A stretch of 64,000 nt of DNA from Purshia tridentata (taxonomy: Eukaryota > Streptophyta > Magnoliopsida > Rosales > Rosaceae), in assembly GCA_003254885.1 (NCBI GenBank), contig QANT01002862.1, positions 62,001 through 126,000 on the forward strand, written 5' to 3'. Below the pieces are notes generated by a model. It was not told the origin of the DNA. It ran no database searches and saw only the letters and a list, made by a program, of their open reading frames with translations. Both the position numbers and the translations under genes were made by a program. Of the stretch, positions 50,901 to 63,435 are shown piece after piece. Every line of letters starts with the position of its first letter. The first letter of the stretch is position 1.

Positions 50901-51905
50901 AAAATGGTGTAGCTGGAAACAAATTTGATCATTCAGTTTTTGAACACTCATTTGAGCGTGGAAGCTTCACAGATAAGAGAAGTAATGCCCGTGGTACAAT
51001 TACAGTCTTCTTTTCATTTACTTCCTTTTTCATAACGTTCATAATGCTGTGTCAGATCAAAAGAATTGTTTTGCACTGTCAATAGCTTCAAATTTACTCA
51101 TGTGCCATCAAAGTATAAAAATATAGCTCTATGGGATTTCATCATGGGGACAAGTGTTTCATTATGCGTTTGTGTGAAGTCAGGCATGCTTTGTAGAACG
51201 CATCCATGCTTCTATATATGAAAGAAAAATGACTTAACATGTGCACTATGCTCTCCATTTACAGGCAGTGACAGTGAGAGATGTTTGTTGGCTCAAGCTA
51301 AAGATCAAGTCAATTTATTCTCTTCATATGAAATCCTTCCAGTATATGGTCTTTTAGAGTTATCTGACTCAGCCTCTTCTCCTCCCATAGGGGATGTGAG
51401 TGGAAAGAATAAGAATAGAATACTAGGTTTCCATTATCTTGATCGATCAAACAATTGGGAACGGGAGTATGTGAGATACATACTTAGCAATGTAGACTTG
51501 GAAGATTTTGCGTTGGGTGATGCTGACAATGTCATCATCCCAAATCTATTTGATGATTTGGAGAATGAAGAAGAGTATCCGAAGCTCCAGCGGAAGATTT
51601 TGTTTGACTGCGTAAGTGAAAGCCTGCAGTTCAGATGCAAGCAAATTTTTGTTGGAAGGCGCAAAGCATGGGATAGATGGGCAACATTGTCTCAAAGGAA
51701 GGGGTGGTTGGCTGAGGAATTGTATAAAGAGATTTTGGGTTGGAGAAATATGGGTGACCTGATGGTGGATGAGCTTGTGGACAAGGACATGAGCACTCAG
51801 TGTGGGGGATGGCTTGACTTTTACATTGAAGCATTTGAAGAGGGTCTAGAGATAGAGAATGGGATACTAAGTTGTTTGGTCGATGAGTTGGTGTCTGATT
51901 TTTGA
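47981..51905 (+). CDS. TRM/LONGIFOLIA-like protein (VARLMGL and DUF4378)
   Basis: TON1-recruiting-motif family, linked to microtubule arrays and organ shape in Arabidopsis. Exons: 47981-48083, 48199-48254, 48363-50111, 50864-50993, 51265-51905, giving 892 residues. N-terminal KRSKGGFLNLFDWNGKSRKK is followed by the family signature APGVVARLMGLDSLPTS (VARLMGL at 91-97). The middle is long, Ser/Lys-rich and probably disordered (SPIKSPGFIP, KSKVSS). The C-terminal DUF4378 domain covers about 715-885 (NWEREYVRYILSNVD to GLEIENGILSCLVDELV). No membrane segment. Intron 3 (752 nt) is the largest within the coding part. Its place in the window and its layout suggest the TRM6/TRM8 subgroup, from memory of Arabidopsis gene order. 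Confidence 0.88.
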
Positions 51906-54900
51906 CTCATTTAGTCTCTCTTAAGTATTAAGGTGGTCTTTTATCAAAAAATTCATTGCAATGTATAATAGTAAGTTCAATTATGTACCTGCAGGTGCAT
52001 CGATCTTTTATGAAATTCTTTTTTAATCTAATTTACATTCAACCTTTCTTGCTGGTCAGGTAATTTCCTTAGCATTTAATCTACTGCAAATAATATATAA
52101 TACTTGCCCATTAAAACTTGTCTATACAACGTCAAAGCATCCGGGGTTGGAAAAAGGTCATTTATCTGTCAGTTTCCTCCCTTGTTATCAACCTCATCGA
52201 ATGCCATTTACACTTGTGTTAGGGACACATAATGACTTAGTTTTGTGCTGTGCAACCAAGTTTGATCAACTATCATGTTAGAGATAGCTACATAGATTTT
52301 GGAGAGGCTTCTATCCATTTGTGCTCCAATGGTCGCCCGCACCAGTTCCTACACTAAAATCCAGAAAAAAAAAAAATTAACATTACCAAAAAGTTTTCAT
52401 AATAAATGAAAACTAAACCACAATAACCAGTAAACAACAAAGAGAGAATGTAATGTTGGCTCAGATATATGTGGATAAAGCCTATTCCTAGACCACAAGA
52501 GGTCTCATAATGAGCTGGGATTCACATCTATCATCATTGCAAAAAAAATACTAATAATGAAAAATCATTGAAAATTGGAGAGAAAACAAATTAGAAAGAG
52601 ACGGCTATTGTTTCCTAAACCTGGAAGAGGAAGAGAGTTTGTTAGGGTTTAAGGCCTTAAGAAGGCAACCATGGTTTTTTAAATTTCCGACTATGGCCCT
52701 AAACATTTGACAAATGACAAATTTGCCCTCGCAAGAACTGGGCCCGGCCCACAACCCAAATGTAGGAAAATGTTAGCAAAAAGAAAGCACAAAATTGAAG
52801 CCTATAGAATGCCCAATCATCCAGCTTTAATGGAAACAAAAATCGACTTCTCTCTGAGTGTCCTCCCCTGTTATCAAGCCCTGCCACCATTGCATCCCAT
52901 ACACCAATCAGTGCAATGTGTATTAATTGTATAGTAGGGTGAAGCTGTGTAAAGTTAGTAATACCATTGATGATTTTGGGGTTGTGTGAAGAATATGAGT
53001 AAAAGAATTCTAGTTTATTTTGAGAAAAAACTGACATGACATGCCCATCAAAATAGAAGCAGAGCCAAGTATTTAGAACACTAAAATTAAGGACCTACAT
53101 AAATTTCAAACCAACTGTTCTGCTCTTCTACTGCATTTCAATACTTGAGTGGGACAAGGCTATCTCTAATACAGGGGTTGAGCCTCAATATATGTGTACC
53201 AAAAACCTCATCATTTGAACACTCTTTACTTATTTGGTATCCAAACAAAAAAGTGCGTGTGACTTGTTTGTTCTAATATTCTTTGTGTTGGGATCCAAAC
53301 AAAAGAGTTCATAACAGTGTTGCCTACTTGCCCCATTGAAAGAACCCTCCTATCATAACCTACAGCCTACAAATTAAAGCTATAATAACCATGGATTGGT
53401 GGTAAGGAAATTGATGGATGCCAAAAGATTATTGTAGAATTATTAACCCTATATTATAATTCATAGGGTTGATGATATTGGATGATGAATTAATGAGGGT
53501 ATCATTAAATGTCCATTGACTACACTTGTGGATGGGGAAAAAAGCAGATTTTTGTACAGTACCCAAAGATTCATATTGTCACAAACACATCATGTGCTGG
53601 TGTGACAAAATGCACATGCTGATGCTCAGTTGCTCTTGTACCATCTAACATAGTATTCTTGCAAGCAAAGCCTGGTGGTTAAGTGGGCTAGCAATGACTC
53701 GTTGATTGATATTGGGTTCTCAATTTTGATGTGGGCTGGTCACCAAAGCAATGTCTCCTCCCATACCAAATAAGTATGGCTTACTCTCTCTCTCTCTCTC
53801 TCTCTCCCCCCAAGGCTAGGCTCTAGCTCAACCAATATTCTTATTTCTTGGGTACAGAGAAACCTGAAAAGAGACTCCATCTACAAGGCTTACAGATAAC
53901 TAGATTAATTGGTATGTTATGTTAATTCTGATTAAGTCGTAGTTTAATAATTTAATTAGACAAATTGCTGCTATAATGATTAATTATTAATTAGAGGGAG
54001 AGGCTTTAGATGCAGAACCTCAGCCTTGGAACAGCTGCCAAAAAGTTAGGATCCTATGAAGAGAGAGCTATGACATGGTACCATACCACCTATGCCCTGT
54101 ATATAGTTAGATTAATCAATCAGGTCCAAATCTTTATTTATTTATTTTAATCTCATTTATGGACAAAAATATAGAAAAGCCACACTACAACATGTCCAAA
54201 GGAGATGAAGAATAAAAAAAAATAGTAATTATTTACAGAGCTTCAAATTCAATGCAGTTGGGGCATCCGAGGGGACAATAAAGAATTGAATCTGCATGGA
54301 TCTCAAGGACATCCGACGGCTGCGGTAGATTGGTAATTTCTGACAAAAAAAATAAGAGGGATAGATTGGTAATTTGGTATGTGTAGGTAGAGGTAGGAGA
54401 GGAGGAGAAGCAAGCAATTAAGGAAGAAGAAGACAATGTGCAGCTCTCCTGGGCATATACTCATTTACTCAGCCGCTTGTTTATTAATAAGAGCTACTTT
54501 CTCACTTTACAAAGTCGATCCCTTCCTTCTCTTCTCTCAACGTTTTCCCTTTCAATTCTTTTTATGTTATATTATATACAACTCTTTTATTTAACAACAT
54601 CTCTACCAAATTCTAAATTTCATTTACTTTTAAATTTTTAATAAATAAATTACTGGCATATATATTAATAAGCAAATTAAATACTTGTAGTATTATTGAT
54701 TTCCAAATGCATGCCTTCAAGTTGAGCTGTGTTTTAGATGGGTTTGTTATGGCTTTGACTATTTATCCCTTTTCTTTTCGCTGATAGCTGTCATTGACTA
54801 ATTAGTTTAATAAGGTTTGGAGCATATTACAAATGCAAGAGTCAATAATTGAAGGTCTATTCTATGTTAGAATTGTAATATGTCTTGGGTTAAAGGTGAA

Positions 54901-55719
54901 TATAACGTCTTATATGCTCTGACGTAGACTCTTAATTATTCTTTAAGTACTTCATATGAGTATAAGAACGTAACGCAAAACATATCAGTTAAATAAAAAA
55001 AAAACGTACCAAAAAGTTTAGGAATTGGTCTGCAAATTTGAAACGATGCAAAATTCTAGAATTAAAAATGACATATTTTTCATTATCCCAAAAGAATAAA
55101 TCAGACTTATTTTTCTAAGTCATTAAATAAGAACTTAAATAAAAACTTCTACTTTGCATACGATAAATAATTTATATCTTAAAATACGATTGAAAACACA
55201 ATTTCAATGTCAAATTTAGTGTAATTCAAGAATTAAAGTCATGCATAAAGCTAAATAAAGAGTGCTAATAATTCACATTCTGTTTATTTGGAGAAGAGGA
55301 ACTAAACTTGAGATTTATGTTTTTCACAAATAAAAAAAATAAAAACTTGTGCTTTATTTAGCATTGGAAAGAAAAAACTATTACACCAATAACTAATTAA
55401 AAACTGATAACTCACATTAATCGGCAAAGAAAAGGACAATCCAAATTCCAACAATTAGGCAAAGCAGATAGTATAATGGTCCATACACTCCATAGGGGGG
55501 TCCCAAAGTTATTTGTTGTCAAAATATTGACCACTACTCAAGTTTTGGAATTTAATTCTAAGCTCACAACAATGAAAATGATATAAATTTTTTAACAATC
55601 AATCCATGAGGTTGATTAGTTTAGTTGTTGAAGTTAATTGAAGCCATAAAAATAGCAAAAATAATAAAAAAGTTGACCTCTAGTACGGACAATAAGAAGA
55701 CCTAGCATGGCATTAACGA
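51906..55719. other. Gene-poor intergenic stretch (3.8 kb)
   Basis: The TRM 3'UTR occupies the first part. The rest is AT-rich. Short open frames near 52.7-53.0 kb and 54.2-54.4 kb resemble no known protein. A (TC)n microsatellite lies at 53785-53806, and a tRNA-like A-box/B-box pair occurs near 53676-53725. Confidence 0.5.
53785..53806. repeat. (CT)n microsatellite
   Basis: About 11 CT units followed by a short C run, intergenic. Confidence 0.9.
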
Positions 55720-55862
55720 TATAAAACCAAAGCCAAGGGTGAAACTGTACACTCGTCTGTAGTAGTAGTTGTAGTAGTAGTAGCAGTAACCCCACTCACT
55801 CTCATCTCCATTCTATATTTCTGAGCACTTGTCTCTGCTACCAAGCAATTGCACAGAAAATA
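55720..55862 (+). promoter_or_regulatory. DUF1645 gene TATA box and leader with GTA repeats
   Basis: TATAAAA at 55720-55726 lies 137 bp upstream of the start codon. The presumed leader carries an interrupted (GTA)n repeat at 55758-55786. Confidence 0.6.
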
Positions 55863-57092
55863 ATGGAGCTCAAAACTCCACCCAACAATGGGAGCCAAAT
55901 CCAAAGCCAAAACTCACACCCACACCCTCCTTCTGAACCAAACCCTAGCAATGGTGAACCCGACAAAACCCAAGAGCCCCAGCCTTTCTTTGAAGACATC
56001 GACAGCACTTGCTCCACTCCTTATGTTAGTGCTCCTTCCAGCCCTGGCCGTGGACCCATTAGTGGGTTCTTCTACAGTGCTCCGGCAAGCCCAATGCACT
56101 TTGCTGTGTCCTCAAACTCACTTCATTCACCTCAGTCTTCTTCTTCGTTTGATCACAACAACAGCTCTGTGTCGTCTCTGGGTTTTGAGTTCGAGTTTTC
56201 TGCGAGGTTCGGGTCAAGTGGGTCGGGTACAACCGGGCCAATGAGCTCAGCTGACGAGCTGTTCTTGAACGGAAAGATCCGCCCCATGAAGCTATCAACC
56301 CACTTGGAGAAGCCTCAGGTTTTGGCTCCGTTGCTGGATCTCGAGCCTGAAAACGAAGAAAACGAAGCAGAGCTTGGGTTTGAGCCTGTGAGAGGCAGAG
56401 ATCTGAGAATGCGTGATAAATCTTTGCGCAGAAGAACGAGATCTATGTCGCCTCTGAGAAGCGAGCATTTTGATTGGACTCAAAGCGAGAACAGTTGTGG
56501 TGAAAAAGATGGTTCCTTTGTTGAAGATCTGAAAGGGGGTGATTTGGAAAAGCCCAAAAATGGAGAAGAGGAAGAAGAGGAAGAGGTGGAGAGTGCCACT
56601 CCTTCAGTTTCAGCTTCATCTTCAAGATCATCTTCAGCTGGTAGGAGCTCAAAAAGATGGGTTTTCCTCAAAGACTTTCTCAGAAGCAAAAGCGAAGGTA
56701 GAAGCAACAACAAGTTCTGGTCTACAATCTCCTTTTCCGCTGCAAAAGAGAAGAAACCCATGATGAATCGGACCCATCATCCGGGCTCTGTTTCGAAAGA
56801 CCCGGTTATCTTGGGCTCGGAAGCCCAAAAAGGGAAAGGAAGTGGGTCTGCTCCGGGCAAGAAACCGGTGGCCGGGAAGCCCGCCAACGGGATTGGGAAG
56901 CGGCGGCAGCCGCCGTCACTTCACGAGCTGCATTACACGGCGAATAGAGCACAGGCTGAGGAGATGAGGAAGAAGACTTACTTGCCGTACAGGCAAGGGT
57001 TGCTTGGGTGCTTAGGGTTTAGTTCAAAGGGGTATGGAGCTGCCATGAGTAGTGGGTTTGCTAGAGCATTAAACCCAGTCTCTTCCAGGTGA
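55863..57092 (+). CDS. DUF1645 family protein
   Basis: Single-exon gene, 409 residues. Plant-specific DUF1645 proteins include rice SGL, linked to grain length and stress tolerance; the molecular activity is unclear. Seen here: a Pro/Ser-rich N-terminus, then family-type segments STPYVSAPSSPGRGP, GFFYSAPASPMHF and FEFEFSARF, DELFLNGKIRPMKL, an Arg-rich patch RRRTRSMSPLR, an acidic run EEEEEEVESA, SKRWVFLKDFLRSKSEGR, and the C-terminal ELHYTANRAQAEEMRKKTYLPYRQGLLGC. Several RxxS and SP sites suggest phosphorylation (inference). No signal peptide. The first ATG is used; stop at 57090-57092. Confidence 0.9.
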   Translation: MELKTPPNNGSQIQSQNSHPHPPSEPNPSNGEPDKTQEPQPFFEDIDSTCSTPYVSAPSSPGRGPISGFFYSAPASPMHFAVSSNSLHSPQSSSSFDHNNSSVSSLGFEFEFSARFGSSGSGTTGPMSSADELFLNGKIRPMKLSTHLEKPQVLAPLLDLEPENEENEAELGFEPVRGRDLRMRDKSLRRRTRSMSPLRSEHFDWTQSENSCGEKDGSFVEDLKGGDLEKPKNGEEEEEEEVESATPSVSASSSRSSSAGRSSKRWVFLKDFLRSKSEGRSNNKFWSTISFSAAKEKKPMMNRTHHPGSVSKDPVILGSEAQKGKGSGSAPGKKPVAGKPANGIGKRRQPPSLHELHYTANRAQAEEMRKKTYLPYRQGLLGCLGFSSKGYGAAMSSGFARALNPVSSR

Positions 57093-59292
57093 TCCCTTAA
57101 GTAGTTAATTAATTAGCTTAATTAATTAAAATCTACGTTCCAGTTGTGGTTAATTTCAAAGGAATTGTATAGAATTTTTTCCTATTTTGTTTTTTAAACT
57201 TTTTTATTGAGGATTTATGTGATCATCTATGTAAGTATTGGTGGCTTCACATCTCTTTTGGATCCTTCTGAAAAGAGAAGCTGCAGCCTGTCTGTGACTC
57301 TGTCTGTATTTGATGGGTATGATGATGAAAATTATGGGATAATTCTTTTATTCCCATCTGCATTATGTAAGATGCTTGCTTGGTACTGTATATTATTCCC
57401 CTCCTGTCTCTGGTATCAATCGTCCTATATGTGACTAGTATATTCTATGGTCATTAAGACTTTACTGAATAATGTTTATATGAAACCATCTTAAGCTTCA
57501 TCTGTAAATCTTATACAACTAGTTAGGGATCATGATATGAGTGTTTTGGGTTCTTGTTATAACCTTAATACATCATTAAGAAACAGAATCCCAAATGGAA
57601 AGGGTACATAAACTAGCCATGCGTATGCACATATTGCATGATATGGTTGTTGGGATTTTTGGGAGTGATATTGAGGTGACCCCATTTGCCTTTTTGGGTT
57701 GCTTGTTTTGGGACCCCAAAAAGCTACTTGTCTAATGGCCTCATTTGGCTTCTATATATAATTTAACCACCAATTATCTAAGGTAGATCTAGATGGGTTT
57801 TGCTAAAGTGAAATCGAGATCTTAATTACAAAGGGCATGGTGCCTCCTACACATAGACATAAAGGGGTCGGAGATTATGAGACATACTCGTGAACTTTAA
57901 TGTATGCTTTCCTAGTCAAAATAATCAAGATCCATAATAATCTCTTTTTGTATGCTTCTCTGGAATATGATTCAAGTTTTATAGAGATGGCAAGCTTTTG
58001 TTCTAGTTGAAGGGCATTTCTGACCTAGAAATGGCAGAAGCCAATAACTATCAGATCAGATCTGAGGCCCCCAAGTCCATTTACGCTGCTGGGGACATCT
58101 AATTTGTTAGGCTGGAGAAAACAGCAACAAAATCCCATCTCGGTCCCCCTCCATAATTGTTGATGGGATTATTATCCAGATTTTAATGAATCCCACTTGC
58201 ATCACTTGCATCATTGTATCACACTTGTATATGAGGGATTCACACTTGTATCACAGCAACTTGAGCAGGTTCAAACATCTGGTTCCTACTACAAATGGTC
58301 CCATCTCCACATTAATTCTCATAAATCATATCCCATTTACGTTTTTGTTTTGTGGCCTGAATCCTATGGATATTTTAATTTCCCATCAAAATCTTGCAAA
58401 CAAAATCACCATTCTTCTTCTCTCTTGGTAGCCAAAGTTGCCCCTGTCATGTAATTTTTCAAGATACATCTCAGATGGTGCAGTTAGTGATTACTGAAAA
58501 CTGCACTACTTCAAAGAAAGCTCATATAAATCCAAAATGCAATGAATTATCACTTTCTTATCTTAATTATCTTCACAGCAAGACTAGGTTGATTGGTTCC
58601 TTTTCTGGTTAAACCTTACCCCACAAATATAATAAGAGAAGGCAAGTCATTACGAAGAAAGCTAAAATTTCTGACAAGCCAAGCAGTGTGAAAAGATAAG
58701 TGTCTGTTATTATGATACCTCCATCCCTAATACATCTAGACCTGGATGGGACAGTGAGAGCACCCTTTTGTTTGTTTCCGCTTATAAATAATGCCTCTCA
58801 CATGAAGTCATCAATGTCAAAACACCCCACCGTCCTCCACACAGAAACGTGGGCCTAAATTCACAACCACTATCTGATTCAGATGCTTTGATCATCCATG
58901 TGAAGTTGTTCAGAGAATCTCAGACGACCCCCTCAGGTACTATGACAAAGTTTTAAGTACTAATTTGGAACTTAGATCACATAAGCCTGAAGTCTTTGCT
59001 TGAGATGGGTTTAGTACCATCAGATCTTAATCAAACATCAAATGGTCCATAATGGTTTATAATAATAAGACTTTCCATGCAAAAACAACTACTACATTAT
59101 TGTTAATCTTGTACCGGCTATCCTTCGCTACTACAAAATAATAACTTAAACCTGCAAAAATGTTCGGTAAAAGATTTGCATCAAGATTACACTGAAAATA
59201 CTATCTTTTCCAAGATCAGGAGAAGTTGGGAGAATAACGACTTCCCCCAAACTAGGTTACAGATCCCTCACTCCAAGGTGGGATGCGGCTCC
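57093..59292. other. Convergent intergenic region between DUF1645 and PDIL2-1
   Basis: 3' flanks of two converging genes. AT-rich, and no coding sequence was recognised. The right-hand 250-300 bases are probably PDIL2-1 3'UTR. Confidence 0.5.
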
Positions 59293-62200
59293 TCACGAAG
59301 ATGAAGCAAACGTATATAGAATATTCTTCTTCAGAGTGAACTCATCTGCCTTTGTTGGGTTGACAGACTGCAGCAACAAACAAATTAAAAAAATAGCCAT
59401 AAAGCACATTCAGATCAACAGTAACCCGTAAATACATCACCTAAAGCAGTTTCAAACATGGCATATAACTGACTGGATCACAATTTTCTTCTGACTAGTA
59501 AAAGACAAATTTATCAAATATCTCACAATTTTAATTTCCACACATTAATAATTAGGTAATTCCTCCCCCTTGCTTAGCCCCAAAAAGAGGGGAAAAAAAA
59601 AAACTTAATTCTTTGCCCTCTCAATCACAGTACCTTTGCAACAATAATCGCATCAAGGTGTTACACTTCTTGGAGGAAGGGTGGCTCATTTTGATTCTCA
59701 AACCCACATATTTACAGGTAACTGATAAAATTTGTGGGTAGTTTTAAGAAAAGAACCGATGCATGTTTCTGTAGTAGCTTCAATTTTTCCAGCATGCAAT
59801 TTCATTTTTTTAATCAGTTCTGGAACTCTATCAAGTTTTGTACCCAGTCTAATCCAATCCTGCTCTGTACACTAGACAATAATCTAACATATGAAGTCCC
59901 AAGTCAAATTTTGTAAACTTGTCATGTTAGCCAGACAAGGCCTCTGTATCTTAGTCCAACATGGATGCATTGCAAAAAGTATGATATCAGGATCAAACCT
60001 TTTCGAGTATGCGCTCAAGCCGCTGAATTTCATTATTTGCGTAATCAGAACCTTTCTCTAAAGAGTTCTTCGCAGCTTTCAGGTAGATCTTACCATATCT
60101 AAAATTTAAAGAGAGAGAAGTTAGCATGTGAATCAGGAAATCAACTGTAAATATTTAGATCTGATGGACTTGGTATCTTTACTAAGATTAACCAAAAGAT
60201 AAACTATGGCAGCCATAAAAATGACAACTTTCATATTCAATCAAGTAATGTGCAAAAGTCATTTTAACAAACTAGGGAGTAATTGTGTTAACCTTGCAGC
60301 AGAACCCTCAAGTTTCCCAACTTCCTCTTCTATCTTGGAAAAGATTGCCTTCTTCTCATCATGGCCACATTTCACAAACTCCTTCACTAAGTCGTCCAAA
60401 TGTGCAAGTATACCAGCCTACATAAAGAAGATTATTGATAAGAAAGGGGCAATATTTTGATGAGGTACATTCATGAATATAAATGTTACTAACTTTGGAA
60501 GTAAGTTGTCCTTTGGCATCCCTGCTAGTGCCACATTTCTCATTAATGAAGTCCACAAAATCCTCTAAATCTCTGCCACCATCATAGTCTTCACCATCCT
60601 TATTGTTCTTTGGAAAGAATTTCAAAGTGGGATATCCACTTACTCCATACCTACATAGGCAGCTTTGCATAAGGTCCATATTCCTTTATAAAAAATTCTC
60701 ATTTTTCTTTTTAATGTAATTTTTCTATTGGATATTGACACTGAAATCATTCGATTTCTGTTACCAACAAAAATCATTCAATTTCAAGCCAGTAAAATAT
60801 ACTAATAATACAAAATACGATATAAACCCAGTAGAACACAACACACAATACCAAAAATAAAGACTGGAATTCTTAAATACTATTTAAACCCTCCTACAAA
60901 GAAAAAGAAAAAGATTACTAAACTCACTTTTCAGCTAAATCCTTGTATTTGTCAGCATCAAGATTAGCAATCACTACATGTCCATCCAACTTAAATGCTG
61001 TTGCAACCTTCTCATAAGTCTGGATAAAACAGAATAAATAATCAAGGTCAACTGTTATTCAAGCACCAGATAAAGGGTTGCAATAAAAAATTTTCTAGGG
61101 AACTAAAACACACTTACAGGAGCAAGGGATTTGCAATGTCCACACCTGCAACGGAAAGAAAAGGGGGAAAAGAGGGGAAAATAGATTTAGAGTCACAGAA
61201 GTACCAATAAATTACACTATGATTTAGTGCAAGCACCATGGGGGCTGATAATTGAATCCTTTTCTTTACACCAATTTAGCTTCATTGACTCATCCACAGA
61301 CATTACCGAGACTAACATTAAGCATATGAGAGGAAAATTGAAGACATAATCTTACCATGGTGCATAGAACTCCACCAGTACGTCTTTTGTTTGGTCCAGG
61401 ACAACATCATTAAAATTATCCTGTGTAAGTATCACAACATTGGATGGGACTGCAGCAATCTTCACATTGGTCCCTGCTTGCAAAGCAAAGATTCAAGATC
61501 AATCATATTCTAAGGATTATTATATAAATGTCTATAAAATTAGAATGACTCAAACTCAACTAAAATACCATCCATAAAATATCGACAGATTTATCCATTC
61601 ATTTGAGTTGAATAACTTAACAAGGTCAAACTAATACCTCCTTCCTTATTAACAAACTCAACAAGAGCGTCGGCAGTACGGGCACCTTCATACCTAAAAC
61701 ATGAAAAATTCGATCAAAAAAGGCCTACACCAACATTATTAAGACTTAAAGGGGTGGTGAAAAATATTACATCCAGTCTGAATTTTGGATAGAGGGTTTG
61801 GTGGCAAGAGAGTCCAATAAAAAACCTCCTTAAAAACTTGGATGATACCTAAGAAGGTAAAGGAAGAACTCACTCACTTTTTGGGTTCTAGTGACCCTTT
61901 TGGAAACCATTGAATTGTGGGGTATCCAGAAACTCCGTATTTGCCACAAATGCTCTTGTGTTCATCACAGTCAACCTATTGAGAACCATCAAATGAAGCA
62001 AAATAACATATCAATCAATCACTAGTATTCATGATAGTATCATTTACTATTGTTGCAAAGCACTATCATTAATAATTTTAAATTCAAAAGGCAGTTCAAA
62101 ATCCAGTTTAAAACCAAAGGTTGAATTATTAATCATGATACATTAAAAATAACGCACCAAAATAAGTAAGCATAATAATATACAAAGACACAAATTCAAT

Positions 62201-63435
62201 AGTACAGTAGCAATATCAGACACACTAACAAGAATAGCAGGAATTACCTTTCCAATTAGAATAGATTTTGCTTTCTTAAAACTTGAGCCAAGTTTCTCAT
62301 ACTCTGGAGCAAGCTTTTTACAATGCCCACACCTGCAATGGGAAGTAATAATGTTATACCAGCTCCCACGACTTGACATAATTTGGGGAAAAAAGGCACT
62401 TCCTAAATGAAAATAACATATTTAACATACAAATTGCAGAAACAGTTATAGTTGTTGCATAATTCATAAAAATATAATGATATTCTGCAATCTCCAAAGT
62501 TTTCCAAAAAAATGATACTAAATTGAGAAATATAACTAAGGTAGCTTTAAAAACTAATATAACCCAGTATATAAATAATAAATTGAATGAATAATCAACT
62601 AATTGCATACAAAATCCTTTGTCCTTCTGAAAAACACTGGAACTAATCCATTATTCGAACCAAGACAATTGACACAAAATCCTAAGCAACTTGCATTAGT
62701 TGTCCAACACATCTTGATCCATTTTAAACAAAAAAAAAAAAATCGCCAAAATATGAACAAACTCAGAAGGAGAACTTTGGAAACTAAAGAAGCAAATCCA
62801 TTATATGCGTCACCAAAATATGGAAGAAAACCACGCACGAAACAAACAAACCTGAAGAAATGATTCTTTTCCAAAATTAACTAATTAAATTTGGACCAGA
62901 CACTAACCATACATAAATATATAACAATGCACATATTTATTAGCAACGATTCAAATTCTAAATACAAGAAAAAAAGTCATGCACATAAGCTTGCCTCGAT
63001 CAATTATTTAACTAGATCTATGATACTCGATTGCCTAATCACAGATCTCCAATCAATCAAGCTCAGCATCACCACAGCTGATATCATTCGCACGTATCTA
63101 AATTCTATTTGGCATCCGAGAAAATCAAAATGGAAAATTCAAATCATTTCTAGACTCAGTTAAACTAATCTCCTAGTGATTTACTTCCGTCTCAGTCACA
63201 AATTAACTAATGATATTAAAAGTTCAGCAGCAAATTTTTCTCAGGAACCAAACAGGTAAAATGGTGAAGTCGGAGATTACCAGGGAGCGTAGAACTCGAC
63301 GAGAGCGGCCCGATCTTGACCGACCTCCTTCTCGAAGTTGTCCTCCGTGAGCACAACCACATCGTCCGCTATAACCGATGACGCAAAGAGCAAAGCTAGG
63401 GTTCCGAAAGCGAACAAAGTCTTTGAGCTCACCAT
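59293..63435 (-). CDS. PDIL2-1: Protein disulfide isomerase-like 2-1 (ERp38 type)
   Basis: ER oxidoreductase that forms and rearranges disulfides. Eleven exons in transcription order: 63435-63281, 62332-62248, 61975-61878, 61693-61638, 61473-61356, 61145-61118, 61019-60928, 60650-60494, 60417-60293, 60098-59999, 59367-59293, giving 362 residues, the usual length. A signal peptide covers about residues 1-24 ([18 protein letters not shown]). Two thioredoxin domains have active sites CGHC at 53-56 and 172-175, each preceded by FYAPW, with the cis-Pro motif GVSGYPT in both. The C-terminal helical ERp29c domain ([17 protein letters not shown] onward) follows. The C-terminus is TFASSS, with no KDEL-type retention signal, as in other plant PDIL2-1 proteins. 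Exon 6 is only 28 nt and holds the second active site. Confidence 0.96.

Noticed and set aside
54233-54436. Overlapping small minus-strand frames with a Cys-rich end (CPLGCPNC)
   Set aside because: No family match, two competing frames, no splice or promoter support.
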